Source of the DNA: Gordionus sp. m RMFG-2023 | Lineage: Eukaryota > Nematomorpha > Gordioida > Chordodea > Parachordodidae | Direction: 5' to 3' | DNA length: 64,000 nt | Assembly: GCF_954871325.1 (NCBI RefSeq) | Contig: NC_088775.1 | Coordinates: forward strand, 70,099,561-70,163,560 | Shown: positions 46,545-59,005 of the stretch, piece after piece | Numbering within the stretch: the stretch's first letter is position 1 | Layout: the number at the start of each line of letters is the position of its first letter | Translations under genes and position numbers: made by a program | Notes under the pieces: generated by a model | Database searches by the model: none | Seen by the model: only the letters and a program-made list of their open reading frames with translations | What the model was told of the DNA's origin: nothing

Positions 46545-48942
46545 TAATAGGTAATCGAGGTTAAAAATTTGCTCAGATGTTAGGTCACATCAATCTTAAT
46601 TATAATTTGGCATTGTTTTAACCAACCTTTAGAATTAGCAGGATTTTATAAAAAGGGTTACTGGCGTAGTCATTTTATAGTTTTTATTGATTATAAATTC
46701 GATCTAAAAAAATTAAAAGCATCAAAGTTGGCATTTGGTTAGCTTTGTATACTGAGTTTCGTTAAAATCAAAAGAGGTCGGTCGAATAAAATTTTTTAAC
46801 ATATAAATTGGTATGTTTATTTTTATATTCCAAATTTATTTAAATAAAACTTTGATTATGATATGATGATAGAAACCTTGGTTATGGGACACTAAATATT
46901 GTTGGACAGATTATCCTTTTCAAGTTAGTCAAATTCATTATTAAAATTAATAATTTTTTAACTGGTAAATAAATAATTTTTAAAAAATGATAGATTAATC
47001 GGGGAAAAGCAAAAGCTTAAAAATAGGAACGTTCTATCTACATTAGGGGGGTTGTGCATTACCCAATATTTTGATTTTCCTCGAGGCAATTTTAACCTGT
47101 TGATTTTATTTCGTCTTAGAGCAAGATTGAAATAGTATGTACTTAAAATCTTAACTATTTACACTCAAAATCACTTTCATCAAGGTTGATAATTTTCATT
47201 TTACTATTTCAAATAAAATATATCAACATTTTGTAGGGCTTATCATTGCTTCTATTTCGGGTTTTACTCTATTTAGTATATCCAATTCATTGGCGCTCAA
47301 ACATTTTATCTTAATTTTTTTTTGTAGATTTAGCACATTTTTACAATGATCTCCAAAATTATTAAAATTATATATGGTTGGCTCAAGGAAGCACAAGTTT
47401 CTTAAAAGATCTTGAGAGCCCCCTAGAAATTTTAGTTCTTTTTGGGTATGTGTTTTCCTTTTTTGCCCTATATAAAAAAAATCTTAGGATTACATAATTA
47501 TATTCGATGTTATAATGTTTTTTAGCACGTGAGTCGAGACATTTACTGGTATTACATGATACAGATGGGCTTTTACTGTTCTTTGATGGTCTCTCAATTC
47601 ATGGATGTAAAACGAAAGGTTTATTATTTATATTAATATTAATTCATTTTTTGGTGGGTCTATTTTAGATCGCCTGAAATCTAATTCACAAATATTTCGC
47701 TGCGTTTCCTGCTTTTATATTTTCAATTTCTGGTTCCGCGATAAAGGTATAGTTAATCTGTATGTATGTAATAGAGGTTTACAGGACTGGGTATGGGCTT
47801 AAACTAAATTAATTTTTTGAAACCAGGGCAATTCCAGGACAAAAAGTAAAATAAACACGATTAGGATAAGACACCGGGAAAAAATAAAACCCGGCTAGCC
47901 TAGTTGCAAAGTTTTAAAACCCAACTTCAGCCAACTATTGTTAGACCTGCTAAAAGAGTACCTCTAATTTATTTTACATTTCCTTTGCAGATTCACTCTC
48001 ACCCTCCAATCTGAACCATGATGCTTAAATTTTCTGCTTTGCTTTCTAACCATGGATTCATACCAATCATTGCTACAACACTAACTTCCTTTGGCACTCA
48101 CGCCCTTTCCTTTTTCAAGGATTTCGGGCATTGCATTACATCTAAGACCAAAAACCCAAATTAAGGCTTTTTATCCTTCTACAAGGAGTCTTAATTAATA
48201 TAATTCGACCTAAATACAACAGTTTTGTATCTTCGTTATCGATAAAACATTTATGAATGGCATAGGTGAATCCAGGATTTTCTTATAGGGGGAACACTAT
48301 TGGGCTGGGTTTTCCGTCATAAATTTTATTGGAGGTCATTAGGTCCACTTATTTTAGGCCTTTGGCTATTATGATATTTTTAAAAAATAATTTTGGGCTT
48401 TTAGAAATTTTGAATTATAGTCATTATTTTAAAAAGTTTATTAACTTTTACTAATTTTTCTTTCAAATTCTTCTTTATAGTGATATATTGTATACATTTT
48501 TTGGGAGATGTGGGTGGAGTGGGGGGGGGGGTTGAGTAGGGGGAAACTTTTATTCGCTTAAAACGATACTTAAGAGAACAGACAAATTTACGATAGGGGG
48601 ATTTTCACCTTTCCCCAACCCCTTGGCTATGCGCCTTACTTAATGGTTAGATTACCAATTTTTCTTCACACTACCTCCTAATATCCAACAAGAGCCTATG
48701 TCATAATATTATTGTTAAGCTTAAGATCCTCCAAAAAAATCGAGCTCATAAAATGATAAAGTATATCCCTCCTCGCTCTATTAACTTCATATTAAAAAAA
48801 ATACTTAGCTCGTGTCTGGTTCGTTTTTCTAGTTCTATATTTAGCCCTCTATATAGCCTCCTCTAAACAGCCTAAAAAGAAGAGGCTATTTAGATTTACG
48901 TAATTGGTAATGACAATTTGTTTTATTTGTAACCAAAAAAAA
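46545..48942. other. Intergenic stretch with worn element ends
   Basis: About 46690-46800 carries GAGTTTCGTTAAAATCAAAA and GGTCGGTCGAATA, reminiscent of the S1 arm (AAGTTTCATTC, GGTCGGCCGAATC), so it may be an S-type scrap. 47780-47950 has a GC-richer patch (GACTGGGTATGGGC, AAACCCGGCTAGCC). No gene seen. The open frames here are short and unsupported. Confidence 0.4.
48262..48636. repeat. Possible MITE with GGTGAATCCAGGATTTTC end
   Basis: The left end (AGGTGAATCCAGGATTTTC, ATAGGGGGAACAC) and the right end, reversed (GGCGCATAGCCAAGGGGTTG), are in the style of common invertebrate MITEs. The inverted match is weak and no duplication was found. It contains a run of about 10 G at 48522-48531. Confidence 0.35.
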
Positions 48943-48946
48943 TATA

Positions 48947-51935
48947 TGTTGTATTCCATATCAAATCAACTGAAGATTTAACTTGACCCTCTTCGATTTT
49001 TTAAAAAATTTGTATGATGTTAGTATATACACTAACTAGTAAAAATATAAAATTTTAATTCTCAACCAAAATACACTATATTTAATTTTAAATATCTCAA
49101 AAAGTAATTAAGCTAAAGATATAATTTGATTTTATTAAATAGCTCTAGAACCGCCCTTTAATATGATATAAAATTTATTATATTAAAAATAGATCTATTA
49201 CCTAAAATCGGAAATGGCTATAATTGCTTTTTTTTTCTTTCATATTTTTTTTACTAGATATATTTCTTAATGTTTGTACAAAATCCTAGATTGGAGCATT
49301 GGGCCAATAATTATTACACTTTAAATATAAGTAGTATGGGATAAATTCATATTATACCAAATGTATAGTAATTTACGAAACAAATAAAAAGAAAATTCGT
49401 TTGGGATCGGGCCGGATATATTTTTTTATAAATCTTTCGGTTAGGCCCTATGCAGATCGATCACTAGTAGACTGTGTCATATTTAACACATAAGTTTAGC
49501 TATTTTATTTTAGAAAGAAAATAATTGTAAAAATATTTATAACTTTATTTAGCTAATTATTTATATTACATGAATATCAACGGGAAATTAATATTGTGAT
49601 AAACATAAATTAAATAATATCATACCTTAAATAATCTAAAGAATTAAAATAAAATTTGACTTTTTTTCTTCCTTCTATTGGAATAAATGAATTATATTTT
49701 TGTGTCCCGGGAATTCGTTAGGCCGTTAAATATCTATTTTCGAGATTGATTTCCATTCTTAAATATTCAACTTGCTGATAATGTAATTAATCCCCGGGAT
49801 ATTAATTCTCGCATAATTATACAAATCCATAGGAGTTAGTATGTATATGATTTTTATAAGGACGTTGCAGGCTTGCTCTAGCCGCCAACCTCTTAGTAAT
49901 TCCCCCGGAGTTTTGCCATGTGCAGTTGCAAAAAAATGTCATTCTGCCTTGATCCCAAAATCGTTATAATGGTTGTAGAGGTTTAAAAAGATTTTTCTTT
50001 TTATACTGGATAACAGCTCCATCAGAAAAATAAAAAATTATTGAAATCTTATCAAATCTTTCTTTCAAGAATAGAATTAATTTTATTTGAAATATATAAT
50101 AGGAACAAGTATTGTGTTTTAGACAATATGATATAACCACGTAACTTACATGTTTGATGATATCGCTTTCGCTGTAATAAATCATAAATGGATAAGTGAT
50201 GCCTGATTATTTGTACAATGGAAACCTTGAGACTATCCATTTCCTCCCTTAAAAATTATAAACACTACATTGCACAAAGCAAAGTCTATTCAATCTATCC
50301 CAGCCTTGCTGTTACTTAAGTAAATGCCAAATATGTCTCGGCTTTGGAACTTAAAGAATGACACATTTATTGTTTGATATTAATGTCATAGATTATATAA
50401 CATTTAAACAATGGTTGGCGGCCGACCGTGCTACCCTAGAAACGTTAACTAAGTTCGCCAGCGAATTTGTGGAATATTTGATTGGAAAATTAAATCTTTT
50501 AATTCCTCATGCATTTATTTCTTCGGAACAATCTTCATTTTTTAAGTCATTAAAATCGAATTGCTTTGTTGTTCAAGATCACTCTCAAGGTTTCCATTGG
50601 ACTAATAATCAAGCAACACTTCATCCATTTATGATTTATTACCAAGCGATATCATCAAACATGTAAATTACGTGGTTATATCAGATTGTCTAGAACACAA
50701 TACTTGTTCCTTTTATTTATTTCAAATAATTAATATATTCTTGTAAGAAAGATTTGATAAGATTTCAATAATTTTTTATTTTATGATGGAACTGTTACCC
50801 TATGAAAACAAAAAAAACTTTGTAAACTTCTAACAACCATTATAATGATTTTGGGATCAAGGCAGAATGGTATTTTTTACAACTGCACATGGCAAAACTC
50901 CTTGCAATAGCTTAGGGGGAATTACTAAGAGGTTGAGCTAGAGCAAGCCTGCAGCGTCCTTAATAAATTTATATACTAACTCCTATGGATTTATATAATT
51001 ATGAGAATCCCGGGGATTAATTACAAATATCAGCACGTTGAATATTTAAGAATGGAAACCAATCTCGAAAATAGATTTTTAACGGCCAAACAAATTCCAG
51101 GGGCACAAAAATATTTTTCATTTATTCCAATGGAAGGAATGATGAAAGTCAAATTTTATTCTAATTCATTAAATTATTTAATGTATGAAATTATTTAATT
51201 ATATGTTTATTTACAATATTAATTTCCCATTGATATTCTTGTAATAAATAATTAGCAAATATTTTTACAATTATTTTCTTTCTAAAATAAAATAGCTAAA
51301 CTTATATGTTAAATATGACACAATGTCTACTAGTGATCTGCATAGGGCCTAATTTTTCTAACACGGCCAGAAAGATTTATAAAAAAATATATCCGGCCCG
51401 ATCTCAAACGAATTTTTTTTTATTTGTTTCATAAATTACTATACATTTGGTATAATATAGGATTTAAGCCATATTACTTATATTTAAAGTGTAATAACTA
51501 TTGGCCCAGTACTCGTCCCAATCTAGGATTTTGTACAAATATTATGATGTATAATGTCTATCTGTAAAAAAATTTGAAAGAAAAAAAATAACAATTTTTA
51601 TTTTATAGCCATTTCTTGTTTTTGGTAATAGATTTATTTTCAATAAAATAAATTTTATATCATATGAAACGGCTATTCTAGAGCTATTTAATAAGATTTA
51701 AATTGTGTTTTTAGCTTAATTACCTTTTGAGATATTTAAAATTAAATATAGTGTAATTTGAAATTTTCGCCTTTCTAAAAATGGCCATATCTCATGAGTA
51801 AGCCGATTTGAAAAGTAAAATTTTACATTTTTATTAGTTAGGTATACATACTACCAAAATACAAATTTTTAAAAAAATCGAAGGGGGTCGGGTTGAGAAT
51901 CGACTTTTTTTGGTTGATTTAATATGGAATACAAC
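48947..51935. mobile_element. S2: foldback element of the S family
   Basis: Ends are GTTGTATTCCATATCAAATC at 48947 and the inverse at 51935, with 4-bp ATAT on both sides. The two arms are about 1.3 kb: 48947-50235 is the reverse complement, with modest divergence, of about 50578-51935. The arms include not only terminal sequence but the middle of the transposase gene (CTCAAGGTTTCCATTG at the inner edge of both). The roughly 340-bp centre (50236-50577) reads on the plus strand as FKQWLAADRATLETLTK. The element is thus almost one giant hairpin. Confidence 0.85.
50358..50990 (+). pseudogene. S2 transposase fragment
   Basis: Open frame 50358-50666 has DYITFKQWLAADRATLETLT, then LIPHAFISSEQSSFFKSL and VVQDHSQGFHWTNNQATLH, matching the S1 protein blocks. 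It continues in other frames to about 50990. The opposite arm repeats the same part on the minus strand at 50235-49870. No complete protein remains. Confidence 0.75.
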
Positions 51936-51939
51936 ATAT

Positions 51940-53337
51940 ATAACAAATAATTTTAATACAAACTTAAGACGAACAAGGACATGGCCTTTGTATTTTATTG
52001 TATTCGCTCTTTTATATAGCATATCCTGTTTATGATATTTTATAAACTATTTTTTAATATGAAATTTAAATATGCCTAATTAATAAATTTAATTGAAAAA
52101 AGATATTAATCTATTTGTATGGAGCATATTTTTAACTAATTTAATTGTATGTTAAAGGTGTACCAAAGATTTAACTAAATTGGATACTTTTTTTAATATT
52201 TAAATTAACTTTATTAAAAATTTTTTTATAAAACTTAAAATTTAGACTAACGTTTAGAACGATTTAAGATATTGTTAACATTGTTTTTTATTTCAAAATT
52301 AATTACATAATTAACTTTACCTTAAATTGAATACTCATAAAAGTTTTAAAATTATGTTTTCAGTTTCACAAATATAATAAAAATTATTTTATGAGAAATC
52401 CTATTACCAACAAGACACGTATTTGGCTTGCTATTGTTTATTATTTTAAATTTGAAAAAATTTAAATTACTTTGTTTTTCTGGGTTAGATTTTAATTTTT
52501 ATTTAAACGTTTGATAGTTTATTGATTTTAGGAGTATTTTCGAGATTTTAAATTTACGATGATCATGGTTTTTATGCGAACAGGGTAGGGGCGAATTTAA
52601 CAGTATTTTTTCCATTATAAAGCCCTATTCAATATTTTTGTAGATGTTCTTACAGTGACTTAGACAAAGGGGTGATGGTTGGGGTTGAAACCCTTTCTAT
52701 GGAAAATATAAGTACAATTTTGTAAATTAAATCGTCACATTAAAATAATTTCTATTATATAAAAAATTGAAAAACGAAAACTTTCCAAAGTCATTATAAT
52801 TCTTATGGGATCTACGTTTCACCTTTTATATTTCCAAGTATAAAAGCACACTTAGTATTTGTAATATTTTACTAAACAATCGCCCAGTCTTAGCGCTTGA
52901 GGGTAAAAATCATCTATTTTCAATTTCACCATAATCAATTTATCTTATTTTAGTTATTTTCCAAAGATGCCACACCATAAGTTTATTCTAACGCTATTTT
53001 ATTATAAAGGTATCAAAACTATAGCCAGAGATATCGAGTCTCATATTTAAAATACCAGAAAATATGTATTTTTATATTGATTATGGCAATTTTTATATAA
53101 ATATTTCATTATTTTATTTTTTTATTACAATTTTTCTTCTATATTTTTAGTTCAATTTTAAATCTTGATATAAATTTTAGAAATTTTCTCTTTGCTAATA
53201 ATATTTCTATTCATACCTTCTACCAAGCATGTATTAAACCAAAATATTACTAGTTAAGCTTTACATTGGCAGTACTAAGCTTTACAATGAATGAGATTCA
53301 AAATATGATGAGATTTAAACTATTTACTTATATATGT
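51940..53337. other. Intergenic stretch, nothing recognised
   Basis: AT-rich DNA between S2 and S3. No coding, tandem repeat or element ends stand out. Confidence 0.4.
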
Positions 53338-54785
53338 GTTGTATTCCATATCAAATCAACTGAAGATTCAACCTGACCCTCTTCGATTTTTTTTAAAATT
53401 TGTATACTGGTAGTATATGCACTGATAAAAATATAAAATTTTAATTCTCAACTCAGCCTACTTCATGAGATTGGCCATCTTTAGAAACGCGGAAATTCCA
53501 AAATAGACTATATTTAATTTTAAATATCTCAAAAAGTAATAAAGCTAAAGACATAATTTAAATTTTATTAAATAACTTTAGAATAGCCATTTAATATGAT
53601 GTAAAATTTATTATACTAAAAATAGATCTATTACCAAAAATCCGGAAATGGCTATATAATAAAAATTGCTCTTTTTTTCTTTCAAATTTTTTTTTACAGA
53701 TAGACATTATATTTCTTAATGTTTATACAAATTCCTAGATTGGGACGAGTACTGGGCCAAAAGTTATTACACTTTAAATATAAGTAGTATGGCTTAAATC
53801 CTATATTATACCAAATATAGAGTAATCATTTTTTTTTTTAAAAAAGTGGGCAATATATGTGAACTGATTATTTTGCGTTTTTTAATATTTAAAAACGCAA
53901 AATAACAATTTTATAATTCTGACGAAAACATCACTTATATGCCAGGTATGATTAATTTTATATCAATTAAGTTAATGGAAAAAGAACCAAGTGCATAAGA
54001 GATTAGTTTTATGTAATACAAAAGAATTATTTACCAATTCGAAATTAACAGTTCGCTATCATGAGACCAAAAAACTGTATTTTAGCAGGCGGGTCTGGAA
54101 CGCGTGTACATCTGCACATTTCATCAAAATTTTAAATTAATTATATTTGGTGGTAAATTATATAAGTTAACTGCAAACCAGCATAACTATCCATTATACA
54201 CTTCATTGCACAAAGTCTAAGCAATCCAGCCCAGCCTTGATGTTACTTAAGGAAATGCCAAATGTGTCCCGACACTTTGGAACCTAAAGAAAGACTACAT
54301 TTATTGTTTGATAATTCCATAGATTATATATCATTTAGACAATGGTTGGCCGCAAACCGTACCACCCTCGAAACGTTATTTAAGTCATCCAGCGAATTTG
54401 TGGAGTATTTGATTGAAAAATTAAATATTTTAATTCCTCATGCATTTATTTCTTCTGAACAATCTTTATTTTTTAAGTCATTAAAATCGAATTTGAAGAA
54501 TGGTGAATATCTAATAATATCCGATTTTGCAGAGAACTACGCTTTTGTAGTTCAAGATCAGGCTCAATGTTTCCAATGTACTAATATTCAGGCCTTCATC
54601 CATTTTTATTACTACGAAAGCGATATCATTAAACATGTAAGTTACGTGGTTATATCAGATTGTCTAAAACACAATACTTGTTCCTTTTATTTATTTCAAA
54701 TAAAATTAATTCTATTCTTGAAATAAAGATTTGATAAGATTTCAATAATTTTTTATTTTTATGATTAAGCTGTTACCCAGTATAA
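53338..54785 (+). mobile_element. S3: right-truncated S-family element
   Basis: The left end GTTGTATTCCATATCAAATC at 53338 matches S2 for several hundred bases. A plus-strand transposase fragment follows (54262-54726: DYISFRQWLAANRTTLETLF, IISDFAENYAFVVQDQAQ, SYVVISDCLKHNTCSFYLFQ), preceded at 54080-54250 by pieces matching the S1 GFSNL to DCCPG region. Similarity to S2 stops near 54785 (after AAGCTGTTACCCAGTAT), and no right end was found. The DNA transposase is incomplete. Confidence 0.8.
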
Positions 54786-55065
54786 ATATCCATGAAGATT
54801 TTAAAATCATAAGATTCAAAAATATTTATAATCGGGGAAAAATAAACCTTAATGTACTTAAGACATAATTGATTTTTCAATCGCGATTTAAAATCTGATA
54901 TTTAAGATGCACCCTATAACAAGTTTCATATTATTGTTTGGAAAAACGATTAGCATAACCATTCAGTGCTTCTATAATTTTAGGTTAATCATGTATTTTG
55001 CCAATACTGCGTTTTTCTTTAAATTATCTAAAAAACGGGTTGAAGCACTAAAATATACTAAATAC
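54786..55065. other. Spacer between S3 and hAT-C2
   Basis: AT-rich, no recognised features. Confidence 0.4.
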
Positions 55066-57100
55066 TAGAGATGGGCGCGGGCCGTGAAATTACGTGAGTC
55101 ACGGCGTGAATGTGAATAAGGCGTGACGGGTCTTCTCAAAATTTTGGCAAGCGTGATTGGACGTGAATAACACGGAAATTTTAATTTTTAAAATTGTTTT
55201 TTTATAAATATAAATTAGCATTTTTAATATTATAATATACACTACCGGCCATAAATGATTGCCCACCCTGCTTTTTCTTAGACATTTTTCATAAAATAAG
55301 ACAAATAACACACAATATGAGGTTTAACAAATTTACTTATAAGTTTACATATTATTGCATAAAATTACAAAAAATAAAAGACATAGCAATTAATTAACAT
55401 CAAATTTTGGTCTCATCAATATGACCACCTTTATTCTTAATAATTGCTGCAAAAATTTTTGGTAATCTTTCGATGAGATTTTTTAAATATTCGGAAGTGA
55501 TGTTGTTCTATTCTCTCTGCATTACTTCCCAAAGGTGCGAATGAGAGGTTAGTCGGCTTTTTCGCGCGTGTCGAGCAAGGTAATCTCATAAAAGTTCGAT
55601 TAGATTGAGATCGGGAGACTGGGATGACCAAGTCATCAACTCGAGAAAATCGTGTTGTAGGTTTTTTAATGTTGCTGAAAATAACTAATGAACCCTATTT
55701 TACCAAATTGGTCATTTTTGACATGTTATTTTCAAAGGCTAAAATTTCATAGAAAGATTTATAGAAATTTCGAGTTTTTTATTTCTAAACATGTCTAGAC
55801 ATTTTAAATTAAATAATCAATTCGCTTTTACCCAAATAAGTTAAAAGTTTTAAGTTATTAATTTTTTTATGTAAAAATGCAGCCTGGGCATTCATTTATG
55901 GCCGGTAGTGTATATTTGTTAATTTAATTCATTTTGGAAAAGTAATAATTTCTGAAAACAAAAAAAATAAATTTTATAAACAACTTCCCCCCCCCCCCCA
56001 TCTTATAAAAGTTTAGTTGAATGAAAAATAATTTCAAGTCTCTCACCTCAGGTTCAGCTTTGGTAATAAATTTAACTTAAATATGTTTTATATACTAATC
56101 ATTTGTACTTAGATTTTAAATATCCTAATAACTTTATATGATGAATATAAGTGCATTTAAAATGTGAAAGGATAGCACGTTCATGCCATATATTAAATAA
56201 CATAATGCATTATTATTGATAATTGCTTACCTGAAAGAACTTTAAATATAAATGGAGTAAAAAAATAGTGCAATATATAATTTAAGCATTCTGCAACAAG
56301 CTAAGCTATTTCATATAGCCTGATTATAACGAGATGGAACTCTGTATATATTATGATACAAAGTTTCTTAAAATCATATGATGAAATACGAGTTTACCTG
56401 ATTAACAAACAAGAATTAATTAGATTAGCCACCATTGATATAAATATCATAAACCAGTTAGATATTTTTTTATCACTATTAGAAGAATGTTCAGATATTA
56501 AAGTGCAGATTATCATCCCACTATAAATGAAGTTTATTTATGGAGACGAGAATTAATAAACTTTTGTCAACCATCAGGAGGTGATACAGTAATAATTAAA
56601 ACATTAAGAAAACAGAATAATATTGCATTTAAAGGAAAGATATATTATGCAGCCACTACGTAAGGTAGGCTTAATTCTAAATCCAAATTTCAAAAGTCTT
56701 ACCAGACGATGAAAAGACAGATTTATATTGAACTACTTTAAAAATGGTAAATGATTTAAAAGTCGACGATATGTCCTACACACATAAAACAGCATATTCT
56801 AAATGAAACATTTAGCCAATTTCTAGAATATATGAAAGTTTTGGGAATGACTTAAAAGATTCATCCTTCGTGAAACAATTAACAATTAAAATATTTTGAA
56901 ATTTTAGAAGCAGGAATATTCATTTTATTTTTTGAGTAAATTTGTTAGTAAAATCTTATTAGCCCTGCCAGTTCGGCTTCCAGTGAAAGATTATTTTTCG
57001 TTTTTTGAAATTTAAAAAAAAATGAAAAACCTTGAATTCTTCAGGGGTGATCAAAATATTTAGTTGGCGTAATTGATTAAAGAATTAATAAATGAGGCAT
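55066..57100 (+). mobile_element. hAT-C2, degraded hAT copy with a Tc1-like insert
   Basis: The left end TAGAGATGGGCGCGGGCC at 55066 is followed by GTGAGTCACGGCGTGAATG, matching hAT-C1 reversed. Plus-strand transposase scraps: about 56330 (RWNSVYIMIQSFLKSYDE), about 56530 (YLWRRELINFCQPSGGDT), and about 56960 (ISPASSASSERLF, the dimerisation block). The frames are broken. The right end is blurred; similarity to C1 continues to at least 57075 (GAATTCTTCAGGGG, GGCGTAA). It has a run of about 13 C at 55986-55998. Confidence 0.75.
55240..55910 (-). mobile_element. Tc1/mariner-like element inside hAT-C2, internally deleted
   Basis: Inverted ends CACTACCGGCCATAAATGA at 55240 and TCATTTATGGCCGGTAGTG ending at 55910, flanked by TA on both sides. 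The minus strand keeps only the transposase C-terminus: SSQSPDLNLIELL, the third catalytic acidic region of Tc1-like DDE enzymes, then LTSHSHLWEVMQRE and ERLPKIFAAIIKNKGGH. Two expected tryptophan codons are stops (after IELL and after MQRE). 671 bp, non-autonomous. Confidence 0.92.
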
Positions 57101-57173
57101 TGAATATTTAAGTAAACCAGATATTTACAACTTGGCATGATTTAAATTTTGGCAATTTTTTCTTATTTAATAA

Positions 57174-58722
57174 TAGACCTGTGCGCCGACGAAACTCTCG
57201 GCGGCCGGCGCGATTTTCAAATATTTTATCAAAGGCCGGCGGCGCGCCGATTTTTAGCCGCCGTCAACAAAAGCGGCGTAAATCGGCGCAGTTATAAATT
57301 TTTATATAATTTTTTTTTTAAATAAAATATACACTACACTACACATATCTTGGCATATTTTTTTATTCTTTATTTATGAGAAAACTCATTATACATCCAA
57401 AAAAGATTTTGCAATTATATAATTGTCATGTATAAAAATTATTTTATTTAAATTTTCCGGGCATAATGATGACCTCCTCGAATTCAACGTCAATCCAGCG
57501 GTAGAGAAAACTCTTTCACTGGGTGTACTAGTCGCCGGAATAGATAGAATTTTTTTCGCCAGCCTGGAAAGATTGGGAAGTTCACTCTTCTTTTCTCTCC
57601 AAAAATTTTAAACACCCATTTCTTGTGAATGTCGTTTTCCAAGTAGAATGTGGCATTCTTGTTCTAAGTCACCTAATGTGGAATCATAATTGTTAATTGT
57701 GGAATGTTTATTTGCCAGTTTTGTCAAATAACTTTAATTTGATAATACCTCTTGATCCTCAGTCGCTATATTTACTACCTTAATATCATCATTCTCTATA
57801 AGTTTAAGATGTTTTATTATAAATTCTGAAGTTGTGCAATTTTGCTCTTCTATATACTTTGACACAATTGTCAATTTTTGAAATCTTGGATCTAAAAGAG
57901 AAGCCAATACCTAGATAATTTTTTAAATAAAAAATAAATTAAATAAATGAATATACATGTATATTATTACTTGCAGATCACAAACCGGAAATCGTAACGC
58001 AAGTTTTTTTAGTATATTTTCCTTAATTGAAATTATTTCAGAACTAACACTATCATTTACTATTAAATGTGTTTCAATTTAACTTCTAAAAAGTAACGCC
58101 AAGTTTAACGTAGGCCCTTTTTGTGCTGAAAGAAATTCTATAGTTTCTTTAAATTTTGATAGAAATGCCAATAGTTCTTCTACCAGATCAGATTCATAGG
58201 TTGATAATTTTATAAAATGTTTCCCAATTCTTTTTAAAACATTATTTATTAAATTCTTATTTAATCCCGATATGATTTCTAGCATAATTAATATACTATG
58301 CCAACGTGTTGGGACATTTAATTTTAAAGTTTTCATATGCGTGGAATTATTATTATTATCATTGGAATTTCCAATTTGAAAACGGGTATCTGGGTATGGA
58401 TCAGTGCTATCAAGATCTAAGAAAATTTAATGAGTGCGTGAAATATAATTTAAATATATTGCTATTTAATAACTATTTTAATTTATTAATTCCTATTATA
58501 TAATAAAAACATGTAGAAAATAAAAATTCATTAAAATCCTGATTGGCATTAATAAAATTACAACAGTGATGTTGACTAATTATTAGAATAAAAAGGTATA
58601 AAATATGAAAAAAAAATTCTGCGCCGGCCGTACGCCGCGATATGAAAATCGGCGGCGCGCCGGCGCAATTTTCATAAACGGCGGCGTTTTCGGCATACCC
58701 AAAAAAGCGGCGCACAGGTCTA
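57174..58722 (-). mobile_element. hAT-N, hAT element with GGCGCGCC terminal repeats
   Basis: Ends are TAGACCTGTGCGCCG at 57174 and CGGCGCACAGGTCTA-type inverse ending at 58722 (GCGGCGCACAGGTCTA), with exact 8-bp TTTAATAA on both sides (57166-57173, 58723-58730). Subterminal GGCGCGCCG and GCCGGCG repeats occur at both ends. Minus-strand transposase: mid region at 58336-58079 (LNVPTRWHSILIMLEII, ESDLVEELLAFLSKF) and dimerisation block at 57541-57389 (ATSTPSERVFSTAGLTLNSR, CPENLNKIIFIHDN, then stop). The N-terminus is missing, so it is an internally deleted copy. Confidence 0.93.
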
Positions 58723-58730
58723 TTTAATAA

Positions 58731-58997
58731 TTTTTAATAAAATACTAGTATTATTCTGAAAAGAATCTTTTTCATTTTCTTGACCAAAGATATAGATATT
58801 GATTCTTTTTAATATTCATGTTTAAAATTTTACATATCCCAGTAGATATTTTATTTTCTTCGGGAATCTTGTATTAATTTCCTTATTTTATCCGCCATAT
58901 TTTAAATATATTGACAACCAAAATTATCTGGAAAATTTCCAACTCATATTAAGTTAGATAAAAAATAATAGCACCAAAACGAAATAAATAAAGATTA
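58731..58997. other. Spacer between hAT-N and hAT-O
   Basis: AT-rich. ATACTAGTAT and AAAGATATAGATATTGATTC motifs resemble hAT-K subterminal sequence, so N and O may both lie inside the left part of hAT-K. Not demonstrable by eye. Confidence 0.3.
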
Positions 58998-59005
58998 TAT
59001 TTTAT

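Noticed and set aside
55437-55631. 64-codon frame MVIPVSRSQSNRTF
   Set aside because: Out-of-frame shadow of the Tc1-like transposase C-terminus, which reads SSQSPDLNLIELL in the neighbouring frame.
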